In this document: one piece after another, positions 19,569-26,458 of the stretch
How the letters are laid out: every line of letters begins with the position of its first letter
Position numbering within the stretch: the stretch's first letter is position 1
Origin: Mycolicibacterium sp. GF69
GTDB taxonomy: Bacteria; Actinomycetota; Actinomycetes; Mycobacteriales; Mycobacteriaceae
Assembly (NCBI RefSeq): GCF_003284965.1
Contig: NZ_QMEW01000005.1
Span: 62,001 to 126,000 of the forward strand
DNA length: 64,000 nucleotides
Reading direction: 5' to 3'
Notes under the pieces: generated by a model
Databases searched by the model: none
The model's input: only the letters and a program-made list of their open reading frames with translations
Told to the model about the DNA's origin: nothing
Translations under genes and position numbers: made by a program

Positions 19569-20807
19569 CTAGACGCCGAACAGCGCGATCCCCAACCACA
19601 GCCCGACGACCGAGGCCACCAAGGTCGCCGGTACCGTGCACAGCCCGACGCGGCTGAATTCGATTGGTCCGGCGGCGATCTCGCGGCGCACCACACCGCG
19701 CCACAGCAGGTTGGCCAGCGAACCGACATAGGTCAGGTTGGGGCCGATGTTCACCCCGATCAGCACGGCCAACACCGCGGCCGGCCCCGAGGCCGACACC
19801 AACGGCAGCAGCACCAGCACCGCAGGCAGGTTGTTGACCACATTCGACAGCGCCGCTGCGACGGCCGCGATACCGAGCAGCGCCGCCAGATCCTGACCGG
19901 CCGGAAGCACGCCCCGCATCGCGGTGTCGAGGCCGTTGTTCATCACGGCGTCGACCACGACGCCGAGGCACAGAACGAACACCAGGAACGGCACATCGGC
20001 GGCGGCGACGAGGCGGGTCACGGTGCTGTGGCGTCGCATCAGGCTTCGTGCACCGAGTACGACGACGCCGCCGAGCGCCGCCCACGCCGGTGACACGCCC
20101 AGCATCGAGGCGACGACGAAGCCGGCCAGCGTCAGGCCCAGCACGACAAGAGCGAACACCGGCACCTGCACTGCCGGTTGTTCGAGTGGGCGAGGCGACG
20201 CTGCCAGGTCGCGTCTGAAAACCCAACGCAGAATCAGGAATTCGACAACGATCGCCGCCAGCCATGGCGCCGCCATGAGGGCGGCGAAGTGTAGGAAGGA
20301 GACGCCGGCGGCGGCGAAGGCCAGCAGGTTGGTCAGGTTCGAAACGGGCAGCAGCAGCGAGGCACTGTTGGCCAGGTGCACCGTCGCGTAGGCATGCGGG
20401 CGCGCGGGCACAGACAGGACGCGCGCGGTCGCCAGCACCACGGGAGTGAGCAGTAGCACGGTGGCATCCAGGCTCAGGATCGCCGTTGTAGCCGCTGCTA
20501 TCGCGAAACCCGTTGCCATCAGCCGATTCTGGCTGCCCGCGGCCGCACGTGCCAGCACCGCACCCGCGGCGCGGAACACCCCCTCGTCGGCGCACAACCG
20601 CGCCAGCACCAGCACCGCCGCGAGAAAGGCAACCACCGGCAGCAGCCGGCCGGCCTCGGCGGCCGCCTCGGACGGAGCGATGACCCCGGCCCCGATCAGC
20701 AGCGCGGCCGCCGGGACCGCGACGACGGCTTCGGGCCATCGGTGGGGGCGGGCGACCGCGAACACCAGCACGACCGCCAGCGCGGTCAGCGCCAGGATCA
20801 GGTCCAC
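19569..20807 (-). CDS. ArsB/SLC13-type anion permease
   Basis: The 412-aa membrane protein has about ten to eleven hydrophobic helices. Recognisable ArsB/NhaD-like signatures are LSLDATVLLLTPVVLATA, NLTNLLAF and LSNVVNNLPAVLVLLPLVSA. It corresponds to M. tuberculosis ArsB2 (Rv3578). Arsenite transport is not shown and no ars regulator or reductase is nearby, so the substrate is open. The GTG start overlaps the end of the upstream MBL-fold gene by 10 bases. Confidence 0.85.
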   Translation of the reverse strand: MDLILALTALAVVLVFAVARPHRWPEAVVAVPAAALLIGAGVIAPSEAAAEAGRLLPVVAFLAAVLVLARLCADEGVFRAAGAVLARAAAGSQNRLMATGFAIAAATTAILSLDATVLLLTPVVLATARVLSVPARPHAYATVHLANSASLLLPVSNLTNLLAFAAAGVSFLHFAALMAAPWLAAIVVEFLILRWVFRRDLAASPRPLEQPAVQVPVFALVVLGLTLAGFVVASMLGVSPAWAALGGVVVLGARSLMRRHSTVTRLVAAADVPFLVFVLCLGVVVDAVMNNGLDTAMRGVLPAGQDLAALLGIAAVAAALSNVVNNLPAVLVLLPLVSASGPAAVLAVLIGVNIGPNLTYVGSLANLLWRGVVRREIAAGPIEFSRVGLCTVPATLVASVVGLWLGIALFGV

Positions 20808-21718
20808 GGATCGGCGGGCTGCCAGAGCGTGGGCAGGTGCAACGCGATTCCGTCTTCTTCGGCCAGCCGTGACAGCACCCGCATCGAGACGTCGAGGTCG
20901 TCGGCGGCGTAGGGAAGCGCGCGCAGCGGCTCGTGCAGCGGACGGAAGAAGTCGTCCCAGTGGATGAGCACAACGCGGCGCGCGTGCACCGTCCGCACGG
21001 TTTCGCGCCAGTAGTCGACGAGGTACCGCTCGGGTTGCAACCCGAGTTGGCCCACGCCGAGGTAGACCACATCGGCCCGCTGCCCGGCCAGTGCGCCGGC
21101 AACGAATCCCGCGCTGCCGACCACCAGCAGCCGTCGGTCCGACGGCCGGTGGTGAACCAGCGTGGACCACGCCTCGCCGCACCGGTACGCCGACGCCTTG
21201 ACCGGCGGGACCACCGGCCCGGTGATGGAACCGGGGAACCGGTCGGGCGGACAGTGGTCACCCTCGATGAGCGTGACGTCGTACGCGCCGAGCCGGACCA
21301 CTTGCCCGGGGATGGCCACGACGAGGCGGTCCTCCGGAAGCCCGTGGCCACGGCCCACCTGGGCCGCCGATCGGCCGCCGACGATGTGCGCACCGGTCCG
21401 CTCGGCGACCACCGCGCTGTCCATCGCGTGGTCATAGTGGGTGTGCACAGGAAGGACGGCCGCCAACCGGTCGATGCGCAGCCGGGTCAGGCAGCCGTCG
21501 ATGCGGGGTTGCGACGGCGTAAGCCGCCGCAGCGCGACCTCGAGAAGGCTGGGCCTGGAAAAGAAGCCGTCGGTCAGCACCGCCGATTCACCGTCGTCGA
21601 TCAGCAGCGTGGTGACGCCCGCCCAGGTGACCGCCAGAGGAGCGCCCTCGATGGCAGGCGGGACATCGAAGAAGCCGTGATAGTCCGCCAGATCGGGCCT
21701 GCCGAGCTTGGGGCGCAT
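20798..21718 (-). CDS. MBL-fold metallohydrolase
   Basis: The 306-aa metallo-beta-lactamase-fold protein carries the dinuclear metal motif HTHYDH at residues 92-97, plus later His residues (EGDHCPP and LIHWDDFF) expected to complete the site. It corresponds to Rv3577 and is coupled to the downstream permease. The family includes lipid and nucleotide hydrolases, and the substrate is unknown. A 52-base gap separates it from the CobW-like gene upstream. Confidence 0.87.
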   Translation of the reverse strand: MRPKLGRPDLADYHGFFDVPPAIEGAPLAVTWAGVTTLLIDDGESAVLTDGFFSRPSLLEVALRRLTPSQPRIDGCLTRLRIDRLAAVLPVHTHYDHAMDSAVVAERTGAHIVGGRSAAQVGRGHGLPEDRLVVAIPGQVVRLGAYDVTLIEGDHCPPDRFPGSITGPVVPPVKASAYRCGEAWSTLVHHRPSDRRLLVVGSAGFVAGALAGQRADVVYLGVGQLGLQPERYLVDYWRETVRTVHARRVVLIHWDDFFRPLHEPLRALPYAADDLDVSMRVLSRLAEEDGIALHLPTLWQPADPWT

Positions 21719-21770
21719 AGCGCCAACCTTAAGCGCGGCCCTCGGTCATAGTCGGGGTGAATGCCCGGTT

Positions 21771-22952
21771 TCATCGGTCCTCTCCTTCGTGGCTCGTGCT
21801 GATGTCGCCCACATGCTCTGCCATGTCGTCGCACGGATCCTCGTGCCAATCGCCGAACGGATCTGGGTAACTGGACCATTGGGTCGGGCGATCCCATTCC
21901 TCGTCGGTGAGCAGCGCTGCGCGTAATGCGTCGACGATGTCCTCCGGTTGCGCCCCGCACACCAACACGGCGATCGACACGTGACGGTCGCCGAGCTGGT
22001 CGTGCCAGTCGGCGGCGGCCAGCGCCGCACGCTGCGGGTCGGCATAGGCCCGCTCCTGAGCAGACATCGCTGCGAGCCAGCGTCCGGCGTACTCGAAACG
22101 CATTCCACCGCCGGCTGATTCCATCCACATGACGTCATCGAACCGGCTGGCCAACCAGAGCCTTGCGCGGGTGCGCACCACACCGTCGAGCAGCACGTCG
22201 AGCGCATCGTGCAGTCGCCGGGGGTGGAATGGCCGACGGGCGCAGAACAGCAACAACCCGACATCGCCGTCCGCATCAAGGGACGGCTGGCCCGCGAGCA
22301 GCGGATCGTGGGGGTTGCCGCTGCGTCCGCGCCTGCTGTCGGGCTCGAGGTTGGCCAGAGCGACCTCGACGCGTTCGGCTCCGACCGTCAAGCGCGCACG
22401 AGGTGCCAACCGCCGCAAGACTTTCAGAGTTTGTGCATGGGGTCTGTCGAGTATCAACGCGTCGGCGAATTCGGCCTGCCCGACCACCACCTGCGCCACG
22501 GTGCGACCATCTTCGAGGCCGTCGTCGCCGGTCGCCTGATCCAGCCAGGTGTCCGAGTCGACGCACGTCACCACCGCCTCGACGCGGACGTCGCGTGCCG
22601 CCGGGCCGTCGATGTACCCGGGGCCGACGTGGACGACGACATTGCCGATGGCCCAGCACACCGGCTCCGGTTCAAGCCACGGCATCAGTTGCACCACAAT
22701 GCGATCGATATCGCTACGGCGGTGCAGCCGGCGCAGCAGAACCAACAGATCCTGGCGGACGGTGCAGGTCACGCATCCTCGGACCAACTCAATCGGCCAT
22801 TCGGAGGTTCCCGACGACGTCGTGACGCTGCGCACGACGACCTGTCCGTCGTACTTGTGCCGGACGACCGCCGTGCCGGTCGCGCGGGCCAGCACTTCGG
22901 CGGTGCTGTCGGTGTCGCCTTGCCCGCAGATCAGCACCACCGGAGTGCGCAC
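21771..22952 (-). CDS. CobW/COG0523-family protein, Mrf-like, in the Zur-controlled region
   Basis: The 393-aa protein is related to CobW-type zinc chaperones/GTPases. It has the family Cys motif as GCVTCT and a C-terminal CobW domain (LLLFCARRPFHPRRLHDALD and a long Trp-rich tail). The N-terminal P-loop is degenerate: VLICGQGDTDST replaces GxxxxGKT, so GTP binding is doubtful. In M. smegmatis a CobW-like gene beside the zinc-free ribosomal operon was described as the hibernation recruitment factor Mrf; this gene fits that context. GTG 22952 is chosen by TTGAGGAGG upstream. A Zur-type box lies 16 bases further upstream. Confidence 0.82.
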   Translation of the reverse strand: MRTPVVLICGQGDTDSTAEVLARATGTAVVRHKYDGQVVVRSVTTSSGTSEWPIELVRGCVTCTVRQDLLVLLRRLHRRSDIDRIVVQLMPWLEPEPVCWAIGNVVVHVGPGYIDGPAARDVRVEAVVTCVDSDTWLDQATGDDGLEDGRTVAQVVVGQAEFADALILDRPHAQTLKVLRRLAPRARLTVGAERVEVALANLEPDSRRGRSGNPHDPLLAGQPSLDADGDVGLLLFCARRPFHPRRLHDALDVLLDGVVRTRARLWLASRFDDVMWMESAGGGMRFEYAGRWLAAMSAQERAYADPQRAALAAADWHDQLGDRHVSIAVLVCGAQPEDIVDALRAALLTDEEWDRPTQWSSYPDPFGDWHEDPCDDMAEHVGDISTSHEGEDR

Positions 22953-22967
22953 TGAAACCTCCTCAAG

Positions 22968-22991
22968 TTGAAAATGGTTTTCATTAACGTT
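22968..22991. promoter_or_regulatory. Zur-type operator, bidirectional (CobW-like gene / rpmB)
   Basis: The AT-rich palindrome TGAAAATGGTTTTCATTAAC (core 22969-22988) stands in the 61-base gap between the divergent CobW-like gene and rpmB. Near-identical elements occur at 26368 and 28446, each before a zinc-related gene, and mycobacterial Zur boxes have this TGAAAAT/ATTTTCA dyad form. It would repress both directions when zinc is sufficient. GAGGAGG ribosome-binding sites follow on both sides. Confidence 0.82.
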
Positions 22992-23013
22992 AGCGTACCG
23001 GGCGAGGAGGAAC

Positions 23014-23250
23014 ATGTCCGCGCACTGTCAGGTCACCGGCCGAACCCCCAGCTTCGGCAACTCCATATCGCATTCGCACCGGCGCACTCGTCGTCGCTGG
23101 AAGCCCAATATCCAGACCAAGACGTACTACCTGCCGTCCGAGGACCGCCGAATCAAACTGCGGGTGAGCGCCAAAGGAATCAAGGTCATCGACCGCGACG
23201 GCATCGAAGCGGTGGTGGCGCGGCTTCGCAGCAAGGGGCAGCAGATCTGA
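23014..23250 (+). CDS. rpmB: Alternative 50S ribosomal protein L28 (zinc-independent)
   Basis: The 78-aa L28 paralogue has the family core [24 protein letters not shown]. It carries a single Cys and lacks the CxxC pairs of the zinc-ribbon form, so it is the C- type that replaces the zinc-binding protein under zinc limitation. ATG 23014 is preceded by GAGGAGG. The Zur-type box upstream explains regulation. It overlaps rpmG by one base (TGATG). Confidence 0.94.
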   Translation: MSAHCQVTGRTPSFGNSISHSHRRTRRRWKPNIQTKTYYLPSEDRRIKLRVSAKGIKVIDRDGIEAVVARLRSKGQQI

Positions 23251-23414
23251 TGGCGCGCACCGACATCAGGCCCGTCGTCAAACTGCGCTCGACCGCCGGC
23301 ACGGGCTACACGTACGTCACGCGTAAGAACCGGCGCAACGACCCCGACCGGCTTGTGCTGCGCAAGTACGACCCGGTCGTGCGTCGCCACGTCGACTTCC
23401 GGGAGGAACGCTGA
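23250..23414 (+). CDS. rpmG: Alternative 50S ribosomal protein L33 (zinc-independent)
   Basis: The 54-aa L33 paralogue ([36 protein letters not shown]) has no cysteine at all, so it lacks the zinc ribbon and is the C- form. It is coupled to rpmB and to the next small reading frame by TGATG overlaps. The usual partner rpsN2 (zinc-free S14), expected next in the operon, is not there. Confidence 0.94.
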   Translation: MARTDIRPVVKLRSTAGTGYTYVTRKNRRNDPDRLVLRKYDPVVRRHVDFREER

Positions 23415-23509
23415 TGGCCGGGCTGACGCCTCAGCAGCAGCGTCAGGTTGCCATCGCGATCAAGAATGCGCGCGAGATCGCGCTTCTGCCCTTCGGCTCG
23501 TCGCGCTGA
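23414..23509 (+). pseudogene. rpsR: Truncated alternative ribosomal protein S18 (C-terminal remnant)
   Basis: This 31-codon frame encodes [11 protein letters not shown] followed by [20 protein letters not shown]. That is the C-terminal third of ribosomal protein S18 (the [13 protein letters not shown] and IKNAREMALLPF segments). The N-terminal two thirds are missing, and the preceding rpsN2 is absent as well. The ATG directly at the rpmG stop looks like the old rpsN2 start fused by deletion to mid-rpsR2. A functional S18 is unlikely from 31 residues, though the frame is still open and coupled. Confidence 0.85.
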
Positions 23510-23513
23510 TTCC

Positions 23514-23852
23514 ATGGACACCCGAGAGGCCGGTCGCGCTCGACCGGCACGGCGCCCTTGCGCAGAAGAGCTGGAGTGGCAGCTGCATGCCAAGTGTCGT
23601 GGGCTGCCGACCGAGATGTTCTTCGCATCCGATGGTGAGCGCGGCGAACGCAGGGCAGCTCGTGAGGAGCGGGCGAAGAAGGTCTGCCGGTCATGTCCGG
23701 TGCAACGTGAATGTCTGCGATATGCCCTGACCTCCGTGGAGGCGTGGGGCGTGTGGGGCGCGATGACGCCGCGAGAACGAGAGCGGGTTGGCGGTCCATG
23801 CCCACCGGGTCTACGGCCCATCCCCGCAAGTCGCCAGGCGAGACGTCAATAG
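23514..23852 (+). CDS. WhiB family iron-sulfur transcriptional regulator
   Basis: The 112-aa WhiB-type protein has the four cluster cysteines Cys28, Cys58, Cys61 and Cys67 (HAKCRGLP, KKVCRSCPVQREC), the GVWGAMT turn at about 79-85 and a short basic/Pro-rich C-terminus. It starts 4 bases after the S18 remnant, so it appears to be the last gene of the Zur-controlled ribosomal operon. Its stop touches a cobalamin riboswitch. The paralogue type is not assignable to WhiB1-7 by eye. Confidence 0.9.
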   Translation: MDTREAGRARPARRPCAEELEWQLHAKCRGLPTEMFFASDGERGERRAAREERAKKVCRSCPVQRECLRYALTSVEAWGVWGAMTPRERERVGGPCPPGLRPIPASRQARRQ

Positions 23853-24010
23853 GTGTCGGCCTATGGCAGGTTCACCTGTCATAGGCGACGGTGACCCGAG
23901 GAAGCCGGTGTGAATCCGGCGCGGTCCCGCCACTGTGATCGGACCGTATCCCGATGCGGTCCGAAAGCCAGATACTCGTCGCAGTCGCCTCCTCACGAGG
24001 ACTGGGGCGG
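23853..24010 (+). promoter_or_regulatory. Cobalamin riboswitch upstream of the FhuF-like gene
   Basis: The leader shows the canonical core: GAGGAAGCCGGTGTGAATCC then GGCGCGGTCCCGCCACTGTG (B12 box near 23929-23936), and a 3' segment CCGAAAGCCAGATACTCGTC that resembles the conserved GAAAGCCAGGA..CC arm. A P1-like hairpin (CAGGTTCACCTG) precedes it. It is a stronger match than the cbtB element. The next same-strand gene is the FhuF-like protein at 24135. The 282 bases between whiB and that gene hold only this leader and a possible short reading frame. Confidence 0.88.
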
Positions 24011-24090
24011 ATCTCCCCGGCGAGGATGGCCTCGGCGTACCGAGCGCACTTCCCGCGGCATCCGCACATGACGGAAGGCACGCAGAACCC

Positions 24091-24138
24091 ATGGCGTCGC
24101 GTCGACACCTTGCCACGGCGGCGGTGCTGGATCGATGA
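24091..24138 (+). other. Possible 15-codon leader reading frame before the FhuF-like gene
   Basis: An ATG at 24091 opens a 15-residue frame (MASRRHLATAAVLDR) whose TGA overlaps the fhuF-like ATG as ATGA. Such overlaps couple translation, so this could be a leader peptide through which the riboswitch controls the downstream gene. No convincing ribosome-binding site is visible and it may be chance. Confidence 0.25.
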
Positions 24139-24791
24139 GGATCGATGCCGAGCTCGCCGAGATCGCCGGCCTCGGTGGTTTCTTCGCGATCGCCCATGGT
24201 GTTGGCGAGCAGGGCTGGCGACCGATCGAGCGGTGCTATGCGGAGGGCTACGCGGACCTGATCGAGGCGACGGCGGCCCGGTACCGCACGAGAGATCTGC
24301 GCGTCAGCGCGTCGACGGTGCAGTTGAGCCACGCGTCGAGGCTGTGGTCGCCCGTCCTCGCATGCGCCGTGATGAACGCAATGGTGCCGAATCTCGACCG
24401 ATTACAGCGGGCCGACGACAGCCCGGCGCTGAGACTGCCGACGCCCGAGGGTGTTCGGCTGCGCGGTGACCCGGCCGAGACGTTGTATCGCGTCGTCGTC
24501 GAAGAGCATCTGGAACCGTTCGCCGACGGGCTGCGCGTCAAGGTCGCGCCCGGACTGCTCTACGGCAACATCGCGTCGGCGCTGGTGGCCGCGGCCCGTG
24601 CGTTGTATTCGGTCAAGCCGCAACTGCGCGATGATGCCACCCGGTTGGCGCGGTCACTGTTGCAGACCGGGAAGCTGGCGGGAACCGGAACGGTCAAGCA
24701 CAATCTGGCCTTCCGTCGCCGCAGCTGCTGTCTGTACTACCGCGTCGCGGACGGCGCAAAGTGTTTCGATTGCGGATTGGTGAAGAGGTGA
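24135..24791 (+). CDS. FhuF-like (2Fe-2S)-binding protein under a cobalamin riboswitch
   Basis: The 218-aa cytoplasmic protein ends with the FhuF-type cluster motif Cys198-Cys199-x10-Cys210-x2-Cys213 (SCCLYYRVADGAKCFDCG). The upstream region includes LSHASRLWSPVLACAVMN, consistent with FhuF-like ferric siderophore reductases. Control by a cobalamin riboswitch is unusual for that role and suggests reduction of a cobalt corrinoid or of a B12-transport intermediate instead; that is inference. It converges with pxpA 4 bases away. Confidence 0.85.
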   Translation: MRIDAELAEIAGLGGFFAIAHGVGEQGWRPIERCYAEGYADLIEATAARYRTRDLRVSASTVQLSHASRLWSPVLACAVMNAMVPNLDRLQRADDSPALRLPTPEGVRLRGDPAETLYRVVVEEHLEPFADGLRVKVAPGLLYGNIASALVAAARALYSVKPQLRDDATRLARSLLQTGKLAGTGTVKHNLAFRRRSCCLYYRVADGAKCFDCGLVKR

Positions 24792-24795
24792 GCGC

Positions 24796-25551
24796 TCAGG
24801 TGAACGGGACCAGTTCGACTCCGTCGGCCAGCAGGCGCTCGCGCACCGCAGTGGCCATCTGCACGGCACCGGGTGAATCCCCGTGTACACAAATGGATTC
24901 AGCGCTCACCGTGATGGTGGATCCGTCGACCGCGTCGACCCGCCCGGCCGTCACCATCGACGCCACCCGTTCGGCGATGGTGCCCGGATCCTGCAGTACG
25001 GCGTTGCGTTCCCGGCGCGACACGAGTCGGCCGTCTGGACGGTAGGCTCGGTCGGCGAAGGCCTCGGCCACGGTGCGCAAGCCGAATTCTCGAGCCTCGG
25101 CGAAGAACGCGGATTCGGCAAGCCCGAGCACGGGTAGGCCGGGATCTACGGCGTGCACCGCCGCCGCGACGGCACGCGCCTGATCGCGGTGGTCGACAAT
25201 CGAGTTGTACAGTGCGCCATGTGGTTTGACGTAGCTGACCCGTGAGCCGGCAACGTCGGCGAGTGCTTGCAGCGCACCGATCTGATAGATGACGTCGGCG
25301 GTCAGTTCCTCGGGCTCGACGTCGATGAACCTGCGGCCGAACCCAGCGAGGTCGCGGTAGCCGACCTGGGCGCCGATGCGTACTTGCCGTTCGGCTGCGG
25401 CTCGACAGGTCCTCGAAAGCGTTGCGGCATCGCCGGCATGGAAGCCACACGCCACGTTGGCGCTCGTGACGAGATCCAGCATGGCCTCGTCATCGCCGAG
25501 GCGCCACACTCCGAAGCTCTCGCCGATGTCGGCGTTGAGGTCGATCCTCAT
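24796..25551 (-). CDS. pxpA: 5-oxoprolinase subunit A / LamB-YcsF family protein
   Basis: The protein of about 251 aa shows the full LamB/YcsF signature: MRIDLNADIGESFG, ANVACGFHAGDA, IGAQVGYRDLAGFGRR, YVKPHGALYN, CVHGDSPGA. PxpA works with PxpB and PxpC to hydrolyse 5-oxoproline with ATP. No pxpB or pxpC is seen nearby, so this copy is solitary. In-frame ATGs at 25557 and 25563 are alternative starts. It is downstream of bluB on the same strand. Confidence 0.9.
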   Translation of the reverse strand: MRIDLNADIGESFGVWRLGDDEAMLDLVTSANVACGFHAGDAATLSRTCRAAAERQVRIGAQVGYRDLAGFGRRFIDVEPEELTADVIYQIGALQALADVAGSRVSYVKPHGALYNSIVDHRDQARAVAAAVHAVDPGLPVLGLAESAFFAEAREFGLRTVAEAFADRAYRPDGRLVSRRERNAVLQDPGTIAERVASMVTAGRVDAVDGSTITVSAESICVHGDSPGAVQMATAVRERLLADGVELVPFT

Positions 25552-25601
25552 TCTCATGAGCATAGGCGCGCCGACGCCGACTCAGCTGTGCTCGCGAGGC
25601 A

Positions 25602-26276
25602 TCAGGCGAGTTCTGTGCGGCGCGGAGGCGTACCCTGCCAGCTGTTCTCCGAGACGAATTCGGTGAGCGGCCCTCCGAACGCCCACTGCTCGAGTTCGAG
25701 GACAGGTCGCTCGGGAAACGCCGGGACCGGTCCAAGGCAGATGATCGCGACAGGTTCGGCGTCGTCGGGCATGTTCAACAGCAGGCGGAGATCGCGCGGT
25801 TCGAAAATCGAGACCCAGCCCATACCAAGGCCTTCCGCCCGGGCGGCAAGCCACAGGTTCTGCAAAGCACACGAGACCGACGCGAGATCCATCTGCGGAA
25901 GTGTGCGACGGCCGAAGACATGCGCGGCCCTGCCGTCGGCGAGCGCCACCACGAACAGCTCGGCGCAGTCGAGAATCCCCTCCACCTTGAGCGCGAGGAA
26001 CTCTTCGCCGCGGTTGCCGAGTGCTTCCGCCGTGCGCAACCGCTCCTGATCGACCAGCCGGTGAATCTCGTGGCGGATGTCGAGATCGGTGATCCGGATG
26101 AACCGCCACGGCTGCATCAGCCCGACGCTCGGCGCGGTATGTGCCGCCTGTAGCAGCCGGGCCAGCACGTCGTCGGGCACCGTTGCGTTCGGGACGAATT
26201 GGCGCATATCGCGTCGTTCGATGATCGCCCGGTAGACGGCCCGCTGCTCGGCTGGGCTGAAGGCGTGCTGGGTCAC
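25602..26276 (-). CDS. bluB: 5,6-dimethylbenzimidazole synthase BluB
   Basis: BluB destroys FMNH2 with oxygen to make the lower ligand base of cobalamin. The 224-aa nitroreductase-fold protein has RRDMRQFVPN, the BluB-typical PSVGLMQPWRFIRI, ALQNLWLAARAEGLGMGWVS and the C-terminal EFVSENSWQG motif. These distinguish BluB from ordinary nitroreductases. Here it sits between a cobalamin riboswitch gene and a Zur-type operator. It is divergent from the His-rich gene with a 180-base gap. Confidence 0.93.
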   Translation of the reverse strand: MTQHAFSPAEQRAVYRAIIERRDMRQFVPNATVPDDVLARLLQAAHTAPSVGLMQPWRFIRITDLDIRHEIHRLVDQERLRTAEALGNRGEEFLALKVEGILDCAELFVVALADGRAAHVFGRRTLPQMDLASVSCALQNLWLAARAEGLGMGWVSIFEPRDLRLLLNMPDDAEPVAIICLGPVPAFPERPVLELEQWAFGGPLTEFVSENSWQGTPPRRTELA

Positions 26277-26367
26277 GCGGTCAGCCTAAGCGGGGCGTCA
26301 TCGCCGGCCGATAAGGGCCGCAGCGGCTTTGGCCGTCGCGGATTAGAAACCCAAAAGTAACGAATTA

Positions 26368-26391
26368 TTGAAAATGATGTTCATTATCGTT
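26368..26391. promoter_or_regulatory. Zur-type operator upstream of the His-rich gene
   Basis: The core TGAAAATGATGTTCATTATC (26369-26388) aligns without gaps with the boxes at 22968 and 28446. It lies in the bluB/His-rich divergent gap, 68 bases before the annotated GTG start and 3 bases before a GTG at 26395 that could be a leaderless start. It is expected to repress the His-rich gene when zinc is replete. Confidence 0.8.
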
Positions 26392-26458
26392 AAGGTGAGC
26401 GCCTACCGATTGAGAAGCGATGAGAGTCGAGGTCGAAGTGCGGGGAGATATGCGTTAG

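Noticed and set aside
23127..23390. Minus-strand frame opposite rpmB/rpmG
   Set aside because: Shadow of two well-supported ribosomal protein genes.
23935..24138. 67-codon frame between riboswitch and FhuF-like gene
   Set aside because: Its first half is riboswitch RNA; only the final 15 codons could be a leader frame, listed separately with low confidence.
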